Source: Neofusicoccum parvum | Taxonomy: Eukaryota; Ascomycota; Dothideomycetes; Botryosphaeriales; Botryosphaeriaceae | Assembly (NCBI GenBank): GCA_020912385.1 | Contig: CP087211.1 | Span: forward strand, 1,736,001-1,800,000 | Reading direction: 5' to 3' | Length of the DNA stretch: 64,000 nucleotides | In this document: in pieces, positions 55,891 to 64,000 of the stretch | How positions within the stretch are numbered: position 1 is the first letter of the stretch | Layout: each line of letters starts with the position of its first letter | Notes under the pieces: model-generated | The model's database searches: none | What the model saw: only the letters and a program-made list of their open reading frames with translations | Told to the model about the DNA's origin: nothing | Made by a program: the position numbers and the translations under genes

Positions 55891-56811
55891 CTAGTACACA
55901 GTGGTCTTTATGACTTCCACGGATTCAACGCTAAGCTCGCAGGTTTCGTGGCCATGCTGAGCACCAGTGTAGTTCTGAAGAATGTGTGAGCGCAGTTCCG
56001 GGGTCATCTTGGACGACGTTGAGATGAGTGTGTAGCCCACTTGAGTCCCCCTCGAGATCGTGCCGGACTCGGGGAGAAGGAGCTTCTCTATGTGTTCCTT
56101 GTGATCAGGAGCCATCAGGTCATCGACCCTATCCAGTCCGAGAAACGAGAGGTAAGTCCAGTCAATGCATTCGTGTCCATCAAGGTATGCCACCATTTCA
56201 GGTGTGCCGATGATGATATCGGTGCCGCCATCCAGTAGCATGAGGGGACCCGTGGGCTTGCACACTGAGAGCACTTTGATGAGATGGGCAGTCAGGCCTA
56301 CAGTCAGGTACTGCACCATCTCTTTGAGCTTATTGCAGAGTTCTTCGGTTGGCGCAAGGATCAACGCGAAGGGCACGCGCGAAGTGCTGCGTTGGGCAGA
56401 ATCCTCAGCCGCGTGGTTGTCCATGCAAGCAATGACAATGAGGGTAATGGTGATAATACGAATCACCATGGCTGTCGTCTTTCCGGAAGCTGCGTGACAT
56501 GAGAATGAGGAGATGAATACTTGGTTACATGGAGACTAATGAACCTTTTTCCGAGTGCATCATGACGTGCACGGCCTTCTTGAAGTAACGGAATGCAGCA
56601 GACTGAATTCCAAGCAGTGTAGGCTCCTTATCGCCACGCTTGAGGTATGACTTGACGTTGTCCAAAATCCGCGAATGGTAGACTTCTGCAATGGTCCAGG
56701 GCGATTGCTCAAGTGTACAATCACCTGTGAGCCGTGCGTCCTGGGTTGAGAGTCAGCGGTGGGCTCATGAAGTGAAGCCTCAAATCAGCTTACCTCTGGA
56801 GCAACTGACAT
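55891..56811 (-). CDS. Degenerate DEAD-box protein, N-terminal RecA domain only
   Basis: Three exons (56811-56794, 56740-56545, 56489-55891) give 270 aa. It aligns with the first RecA domain of Ded1/DDX3-type RNA helicases but is strongly altered. The Walker A is ASGKTT (72-77), motif Ia is APTEEL (117-122), motif Ib is TPEM (167-170), the DEAD box position reads LDRVDD (190-195), and motif III reads STSS (228-231). The C-terminal end ELSVESVEVIKTTVY matches the Ded1 linker (ITQxVxY), after which a stop codon removes the whole second domain. With the catalytic Glu of DEAD lost, helicase activity is unlikely. The middle donor GTTCAT is weak. It may be a decaying paralog or a new regulatory protein. 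Confidence 0.7.
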
Positions 56812-59800
56812 CGTCTGAGTATGGATGAGTGAATTTGACTAAGTCTCGGGTTGAATCAACTAAGAAGAAGGTTGGTGGTTGTTCGGTGGAGAGGAAGAAG
56901 TTCTGATGTTATGCGAAGTGCTAAGATTTATCTGTGGGTGCCGGTTCCTCTGTGGCTGCTGCGGTGTACAAGTGACCACAAGAACTTAAGAAGGCACGAC
57001 TTCGTCTGCTCTTACCCCATTTGGCTTGCAGTTGCGGAAAGTGCTGGTAAAAAGGCGAAGTGGCCTCTCGCAGTATCAAAGAAAATCAATCCATCATCCT
57101 CTCCATTGTTGCCGTTTTCACCATCGGCGGCACGTCATGCCTCTCTGTCATCAATGTCGCCAAGGATCCACGAAGCTGTTTCTCAGAGTACGTTGTGAAT
57201 GCCATCCGCAATGAGAACATCAAAAAAATGCAATACACCGCCCCTTCAGGATTCTGACAGACGGATGTACTCTTTTATCAAGCGTGCTAGGACGAGTCAA
57301 CGGTCGTATTGGGGCCCACATCGGCGTGGGCGATTACCAATATTGAACGCGCACCACCTCTACGCTCTACAGCCCATTCTCATCTCAGACTTCTCGGTGA
57401 TTAGCTCCCAAGGAATCTGCCAGTCTTGCATTGTCCAATTCATCGTTTATGCTTGTGCAGAATTACAAAAATGTTACCGGGATTGCAATGATGAGGTCTG
57501 TACGCTTCTTAAGTGTCTCTGCATGATATGCAGAGCTCTCGTGGGCCGCTGCAAGCTCGGCTGCACGAGCCTGGATACCAGACTTAGATTGCATGCGAGG
57601 AGGTGAGCCAACACAGCAAGTTGGCGCGAGACATATTGTGTGTAAGAATGCCATATACGTCATGCGCACCTCCACCAGAACTGCCATCTTGCTGGGTTAT
57701 TCGATCTCCGGAGGATGGAGCGCTGTTGCCCGCTTCCGAGTCGCGTTTCTTCCATAACTGCAGTCTACTCGCTCTGTTGAGGTTGAAAATCCCAAACACT
57801 CATTCCCAGCAGGTTTCTCATACTACCGCGTAGGTAGTGATTTAGAGGCCTGAGGCAGAAGCGCTGTGGTGGTTCTTCGGAAGTGAAGGAGAACGAAAAT
57901 TTGAACGTGTTCGGATCACAGAATTTCTCCCAAGCTTTCCGGCAAAGAACACGAGTAGCTTAGCACTGGTGCTCGCAAAAGAATTAAGCCAAAGAAAAAA
58001 AACTGGCCTCATCTGATCCAGGAAGTCGCTTTGCGGGAAAAGCGGTCAGACAAGTGTTCCGCTCGTAACCCTGTTATTCTTAGACTTACTTTATGGAAAC
58101 GTAGTCTTTGCCTTCAGCCTCCCTCGAATGCTTGAGCCATGCATTCTCCTGGGTTCGTGCTTTAGGGTAGCTGCGTAAGGCTGGCTCCGTAATCTTCCGG
58201 TGCAGAAAGGGATTATCCTCTGCATTGCCGTAGGCCCGTAGGTGTTGACGTTTTCCTGCACTAATAGCTGCTCTCTGGATTTATTTCACATGGGCTGCAT
58301 CTTTCGCCAGTCAAATAAACAGATCGCAGAAGTGAAATAGTTACTTGATGTCTCTGCATAGGTCAACCCAGACAGTGGTATGTACGTAATCTCGAAAGTC
58401 AAGACAGATGATGGAAAGCTACCAAACAATGAAGGGAATGAGACCCGCAATTTATATCTTCGTGTCTGCGGGTCTCATCTGTCCTTGTTCCTGGCACACT
58501 ACATACTATCCTCAGAGTCTATCAGGATCGAAACCGAGGTTCGTTCAGCATGAATTTCAACGCTGGCACAAGCCCCAGGTTGGCCCTGTATCCGCGGTAT
58601 CAAGGAGAATGCCTGATGTGCTTTCGGGAACGGGAAGTGCGGGTTCGTGTGGCGGTGGAAGGCGTGGGGCTGAAGAGTGGGATTGCAACGTTCGACGCTG
58701 TTGAGTCGCAATCGTGGTTTGCTAGGTTCTGAAAGCATCGAAATAGTCTGAGAGGAGATGAGAAGCTGTCGACTCTGTGATTAAGACTTACGATCGAGGA
58801 GTCGGCCGCTGATGGGGGAGGTCACATCATCGAGATACCAGCTGTGTTCTTTCTCGCAATTGAGATGCGGCTTCAGAAGCAGCATGAACGCTTCCCACGG
58901 AGACGTACCGCATCACTTACCATCTTATGATACCTCAACACCCAAATCGGCAGCCCCGCCTCGTCTCACGTGACCGTGACCCCCTTTCGTGTTTGACTCG
59001 CGAACCTGCGTGAGGCGTCCCCTTACTATAGGCCTTTATGCATCTCAAAGCAGCAACAGTAGCCGTCGGACTGCGGCACAGAGTATAGCGAGGAGTATGC
59101 TTGTTTCACTCGCCCACTTCTCGTCTACTTCGTCTTTTTCCGGAGTGTTCTCATCCCCATTCGAACAAGCCTCATCATCCGATATGCCCCCCTCGCCTAT
59201 CGAGAAGCGTAGGCCTGGCGGGGTCCACCTTTCGGATATCGATGCGGTCTGAGATGAAGTGGGGTCATGGGCGAACGTTCAGGCAGGCAGGTGGGACTCA
59301 GAGATTCGAGAAAAGAGGGCCCTGCAGACAATTGAGCGGTTCAGGTACGGATAGGTAGGTGACGCCGAGGTAGCATTGTGCGAACGTGTATTCTCGTCCG
59401 GGAATTGCATAATAATAGCTGAAGATTGAATTGCGAGCGAGTGGCTTAGCAATTGATGGTGAGTTGCTTTTCCTGCTGGGAATGGGTGCTGTGAGATGCG
59501 AACTGAATGTTCCCGCACGCAGTCATCTGGTTTGCCGTTTTTTCCCGGGCTTGGAGCTCTAGAAGCTTTCTCGCAGGCCAGGCACCACCGGCAATGGAGA
59601 TAGACTGTCCGCGTCATCAAAGCCAAAGCCGGGGACTAACGAATGCGCTTGTCGACACGAACGCCCGCCGATCTTCGATTTTAGTTTCACGGCGGAATGT
59701 TCCCTGGAGCTCTTATTCGCGCCTGTCGGCAGACGTATTCGTTAAGCGATGGCCATGACAGGTGAGCAGAATACCTTTTCGGCAGTGCGGCAGGCAGTGA

Positions 59801-61834
59801 TGTCAAAGGCGGAGAACCGATTGCGGACGCGCAAGCGACGGCTTCAGAGAGCAGCAATTTCCACGGATGGCCTGGCCTGCTAAGTTTAGTGGCGCCGGGA
59901 CGTGCTGGTCAATATGTGCGGACGCTATTGGGCGGGGGGTGAGGGCAGGGTCACGTTGAGTCTGGCCGCGGAGGGTCATTGATGCGGGAAAAGACTCGGA
60001 GCAGACAGATTCTGTCGACCCGTTCGATTGATCTGCTCGCGTGGCAGACAGGCGAGTGCCGTGGTTCGAGAGGCTGGACGGCAGCGGCTGAACAGTGCTG
60101 AGAATGGAGGCGCCAAAATAGCATCAGGAGAGAGAGGTGCGGACGCCGGGGCCGTGTTGGCGATGAGGCTCGCTTGCGGTGGGAGCAGCGGGAATCATTG
60201 AAGGAGCAGCAGCTGGAGCTCCACCGAATAGCATTTCTGGAGAGGCGCATGGCCGCGGGCGGGTGCTGGCGCGCATGTTGGTGTTGGCCGCAGGCCGTGG
60301 CCTGGTGCGCTCAAGCTGGAGGTAGAGAGGCGATCAAACAGGGCAGCCGGACTTCGAAACCGCAGGCCGGAGGAGAGCACGCAACGGGGAGGCAGCCAGG
60401 CCGCAACGGGCAAGTGACAGCCGGCGAAGCTCCGGTTAAGGACCGTTCGTGCTTGGCGCCATGCGGCATCGAGCGCCCCTGTGTCGGATCACCCGGCGAG
60501 AACACTGCCACCTCCTCAGCCCGAAGAAGAGCCCGCGTCCGGGGCGGAGGGGAAACATTTGCATTGCGCAAAACACCGGACGGGCCTAGCCAGAAGCTTG
60601 AGCCGGACGCCACGGCAACAACCTTGAGCGGCATGACTTAGCGGACGACAGCATGACGGACCGCTCCTGCGCGAGCAATTGCAGCCGCCCGCTGCGCTGC
60701 CGGGCAAAAATAGGAATCAATGGCGGTTCGCTGCGCCTGCTGCGCGCCTGAGCTGGGCCGGCGGAGGGCGGAGGGCGGCGGTTGGCCGCGGGGTGCAGCG
60801 CAGTCGGCCAACGCGAGCACGACGATCAGGGCGGCAGCGCGAGCGAGCGGGAGCTTGGTCCAGCGCGGGCGTCGATGGATTTTCGCACATCCACATCACG
60901 CCCGCCTGGCCCGAGTCGCCCACCGCGTCGAAACGCCGGCCCCCGAGCCCGTCGACCTCTCACCGTCAGCCACACCCACACGCCGCGGTGCTGACAGCAG
61001 GGCGGCCTGGCCGCTGCCCCTGCGTGCTGCATACGCCCGCCGGCGGGCGGTGTTGTGCAGGCTGCCGGCCAATGGGCGCGGCGCTGGAGTGGGTGCGGCT
61101 CGCGCGATTGGCGGGCAGCTGGCGGGCGCGGCCGTGTAGTCGCGCGCCTGAAACAGGCCGTTGGCCGGCGGCATGTGGCTGGCCCAGCGGCCGCCCCAGG
61201 TCTACGCGAGGCCTGAGGCTGCATTCGGCAGCGCTGGCGGGCGCGGTGGCGTCGGGGAGCAGCGGTGCCTGGGCGCGCGGGCTCCAAAGCGCTGCATTGT
61301 CCGGCCAGGCGGCCCAAAGCGCGTGCGCTGCCAGGCGATGCCGCGTCGGCTTCCCTCTTGCGCGGCGCTGTACCTGCATTAGCGCGGCTGGCCAGGGCAG
61401 GCCTGCTGGGATGGACCCGCCCTCCGCCGCCATGCAACGCTCTATCGTTTCACGCACCTAGCCGGCCCGCGCTGGGGCCAGCCGACTCCAAGGAAACACG
61501 CCCTCGCTGCACTCCACCCACCGCCGTGTTTGCTGTCCGAGAGCCCGAGTGGCTCCAGTCAGCAAGCCCGATGTTTCAGGCCCGTCCAGCGCCTGCGCTG
61601 CCGTCCAGCTATATCTACGCCGAGCCCGCCGGGAACTGCAGCTTTTCTCGCCAGTCGTCTTTCCAGTTCTTTCTTTCCCTAGTTGACTGCAAAGCTTCTG
61701 TCAAAGCCAAAGTCATTCGTTATCTTTGGTTTTGAGTTCACCTTTCTTTCTTTTTGCTGCATATACTCGCGCGCTCCCACTCTGCCCATCTCGGCACCCA
61801 ACCGTCTTTAGTCTGATCTTGCTCCTCCGTCACC
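56812..61834. other. Gene-poor spacer, 5 kb
   Basis: 57.0-58.0 kb contains short frames with some coding character, including a phase-consistent three-exon possibility on the minus strand (57360-57800) described as a finding. An inverted repeat GAGACCCGC/GCGGGTCTC lies at 58440-58476. From 59.8 to 61.6 kb the DNA is GC-rich with overlapping frames on both strands and no domain I recognise. The last 150 bases are a pyrimidine-rich leader for the wall-protein gene. Confidence 0.4.
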
Positions 61835-64000
61835 ATGAAGGGTGCGGCTTCCTTCCTTATTGGCGGCTTTGCGGCCCAGCAGGCTGCGGCTACGTTCGGC
61901 TCCTTCGGCGCCTCTGGCTCCATCTGGGGCGACAGCGGCGACTGCTTCAGCACCCCCTCCAACACCAACAACGAGTGTACCGATTCGCAGAAGTCCGGCT
62001 GGGACTGGAGTGGCATTGCCATCGGCGCCTCCATTGGCTCCTCCTACTCCGGCTTCGAGGCCTCGGGCCTGACCTGCACCAACAACTTCGGCAAGCGTGA
62101 CCCGCTGACGAAGCGCACCTTCGGCAGCAAGTGTGCCTCTGGTACCATCACCAAGAACACCAGCAGCAACCCCAAGATCGAGTGCTCTGGCAGCCAGAAG
62201 GACAAGGGTTTCTCCGTTGGCGAGTTCCAGGTTTCCACCAGCGTCGACACTGATGTCGAGTTCCACTACGGCATGCCCGACGGCTCCACCTGCAAGCACA
62301 CTGCTTCCTGCAGCTCCAGCGGCACGACCGTCAAGAACGAGCAGTGCGGTGGTGCTACCTCCGTCACCTGGAAGATCCCCGACAACAGCGACAACGAGGA
62401 CTGCGACTTTGGCATTCACAGCATCGGCTGGGAGTGCGGCTCCAACGGCCAGTCGAGCACCTCTGAGGCCTACAGCAGCGCTACCACCGTTTCCGGCGGC
62501 TTCGAGGCTTCGACTCTCATCAGTGTTCCTGCTGTGAGCACTCCTGATGTCTACACCCCGTCTTTCGTTTTCCCGTCTGGCGGCTCTCCCAGCGTTGTCA
62601 ACAGCGTTGCGACCCCCGGCTTCCCCGGCGGCGATGTCAGCACTCCCGGTGTCCCCGTTATCACGACCCCCGCGGCCCCTGTTTCTTCCGAGGTCAGCGG
62701 CGGCGCCAGTAGCAGCCTGAGCGTCCCCTTCTCGTTCAACGGCACTGGCCCCACCGGCTCCATCCCCGCCGGCTACACTGCTTCCACCGTTTACGCCACC
62801 TCGGTTTACACCGTGACTTCGTGCGCGCCTACCGTCACCAACTGCCCCGCCACCTCCGGAACTCCCGCTGTCGTCACCTCGATCGTTGCCATCTCCACCA
62901 CGATCTGCCCCGTCTCTGAGACCGGTGTCGCTTCCGTCCCTGCTGGCTCTGCTCCCTACGGCTCTTCCCCGTCTGCCCCCATCAGCAGCGGTGTCAGCGG
63001 TGAGGCTTCTACTCCCGCCGGCTCGTACCCTGGTGTCTCTACTCCTGGCTACAACGGTTTCCCCTCGGGCTCTACCGTCGTTTCTTCCGGTGTTGCTTCG
63101 TCGACTTCTGCTGCCCCCTCTGCCAACTGCCCCGGTGTTCTGCCCAAGTGCTTGAACTCTTGGATCACCAAGGTTGGCTGCAAGAGCAACACTGACTACG
63201 ACTGCTACTGCAAGGAGGCCGACTTCACCAAGAAGGTCATTGAGTGCGTTGACGCCTGGGGTGCGACTGACTCTGAGATCTCTGAGGCTCTCTCTTACCT
63301 CACTGGTATCTGCGCTGCCTACGTTCCTGAGAACCCCGGTCTGATCACCAACGTTCCCACCACCGTCACTCTTGGTGTCCCTTCGACCACCCCTGCTGCT
63401 TCGCAGACTCCCGCCATCTCCAGCGGCGTTAGCGGTGAGGTTTCCACCCCTGCCGGCTCGATCGTTTCGTACTCGACTTCGACTGTCTACGCTACTTCCC
63501 TGTACACCGTTACTTCGTGCGCCCCTGAGGTTACCAACTGCCCGGCCTCCAGCGGAACTCCCGCTGTTGTCACCTCGATTGTTGCCATCTCTACGACCGT
63601 CTGCCCCGTCACCGCCACTGAGACTCCCGCGGCCTCTGCTCCCGCTGGCTCTGCCCCTGCTGGTTCTGCCCCTGCTGGTTCTGCCCCTGCTGGCTCCCCC
63701 TCTGCCCCGATTTCCAGCGGCGTCGAGGGCGCGGCTAGCACCCCCACCCCGGCTGCCACTACTTCGTTCTCTACTTCGACCATCTACAGCACTGCTGTTT
63801 CCACTGCCGTGACCACCGATGAGAGTGGCAGCACCTCCGAGGTTGTCGTCACCCAGACTATCTCTGTTGGCACCACCATCTGCCCCGTCACCGCTACCGA
63901 GACTCCTGAGGCTTCGGCCCCTGCTGGTAGCGCCCCGGCTGGCAGCGCCCCTGTTGCTTCTCAGACTCCCGCCATCAGCAGCGGTGTTGAGGGCGAGGCC
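61835..64000 (+). CDS. Secreted cell-wall protein with CFEM-type domain and repeats (3' partial)
   Basis: One open exon runs 722 residues to the window edge. The start CACCATGAAG opens a weak signal peptide (residues 1 to about 19, ending AAA). A cysteine-containing N-terminal domain follows, with dibasic FGKRDP and LTKRTF sites that could be Kex2-cleaved. Ser/Thr/Pro-rich repeats then alternate with blocks STVYATSVYTVTSCAP and VVTSIVAISTTICPV (around 62783-62915 and 63473-63610; a diverged third at 63775-63890). Residues 432-495 form a CFEM-like domain (NCPGVLPKC ... TDYDCYCKE ... GICAAY) with seven of the usual eight cysteines and the heme-ligand Asp. PAGSA units and SAPISSGV occur repeatedly. 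A GPI anchor is expected but lies beyond the window. Roles could be adhesion, iron or surface structure. Confidence 0.85.
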   Translation, partial: MKGAASFLIGGFAAQQAAATFGSFGASGSIWGDSGDCFSTPSNTNNECTDSQKSGWDWSGIAIGASIGSSYSGFEASGLTCTNNFGKRDPLTKRTFGSKCASGTITKNTSSNPKIECSGSQKDKGFSVGEFQVSTSVDTDVEFHYGMPDGSTCKHTASCSSSGTTVKNEQCGGATSVTWKIPDNSDNEDCDFGIHSIGWECGSNGQSSTSEAYSSATTVSGGFEASTLISVPAVSTPDVYTPSFVFPSGGSPSVVNSVATPGFPGGDVSTPGVPVITTPAAPVSSEVSGGASSSLSVPFSFNGTGPTGSIPAGYTASTVYATSVYTVTSCAPTVTNCPATSGTPAVVTSIVAISTTICPVSETGVASVPAGSAPYGSSPSAPISSGVSGEASTPAGSYPGVSTPGYNGFPSGSTVVSSGVASSTSAAPSANCPGVLPKCLNSWITKVGCKSNTDYDCYCKEADFTKKVIECVDAWGATDSEISEALSYLTGICAAYVPENPGLITNVPTTVTLGVPSTTPAASQTPAISSGVSGEVSTPAGSIVSYSTSTVYATSLYTVTSCAPEVTNCPASSGTPAVVTSIVAISTTVCPVTATETPAASAPAGSAPAGSAPAGSAPAGSPSAPISSGVEGAASTPTPAATTSFSTSTIYSTAVSTAVTTDESGSTSEVVVTQTISVGTTICPVTATETPEASAPAGSAPAGSAPVASQTPAISSGVEGEA

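Noticed and set aside
58440..58476. GAGACCCGC/GCGGGTCTC inverted repeat as a terminator
   Set aside because: Only 9-bp arms with no gene nearby; likely chance.
60679..61461. 260-codon Arg/Ala/Pro-rich frame and its antisense partners
   Set aside because: Typical of random long frames in GC-rich DNA: several strands are open at once and composition is extreme.

Overview
The window is nuclear DNA from a filamentous ascomycete (Pezizomycotina; a Dothideomycete fits best, but the class is an inference). The evidence is short spliceosomal introns of mostly 49-80 nt with CTRAY-type branch sites (GCTAAC, GCTGAC), fungus-specific families (Zn2Cys6 regulator, NRPS-like adenylation enzyme, ChAPs, fungal EMC10, CFEM wall protein), Kozak-like CACCATGG starts, and GC-rich coding regions separated by long gene-poor spacers.

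Left part (1-33.5 kb) is gene-dense and largely housekeeping: a Rab-type GTPase (5' end outside the window), EMC10 (ER insertase complex), an FGGY carbohydrate kinase, mitochondrial Mgm101, a Yop1/REEP ER-shaping protein, TANGO2, the signal peptidase subunit Sec11, a ChAPs exomer cargo adaptor, and the large histone-chaperone subunit Hir3. ChAPs and HIR3 are divergent. At 24.1-32.2 kb the character becomes accessory: a freestanding adenylation-domain enzyme, a Cld1/ABHD5-type hydrolase, a Zn2Cys6 regulator, a frameshifted isochorismatase-fold gene and a DHA1 drug-type transporter. The last two are divergent over a 385-bp promoter with repeated motifs. A Vip1-type RRM protein with a cysteine-rich tail closes this part.

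Middle part (33.5-51.3 kb) is gene-poor. It holds a second DHA1-type transporter, an RNPS1-like splicing regulator, a Jen1-type monocarboxylate transporter and two tRNA-Thr(AGT) genes with introns. Two non-coding structures stand out: at least nine copies of a two-part motif (ACGGCCGTA, about 14-17 nt start to start, then CAGACGTTCGAAGTTG) in 0.87 kb at 40.02-40.89 kb, and a near-perfect 70-bp inverted repeat at 44.44-44.61 kb. A decayed relative of the inverted repeat lies downstream of the second tRNA-Thr gene.

Right part (51.3-64 kb) has a kelch-propeller protein, an eight-exon cytochrome P450, a small degenerate DEAD-box protein that keeps only the first RecA domain, about 5 kb without a supported gene, and the 5' part of a repeat-rich secreted CFEM-type cell-wall protein that runs off the window end. 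Gene models were built by hand from reading frames, splice signals and family similarity recalled from knowledge. Exon ends are phase-checked, but no search or alignment was run.
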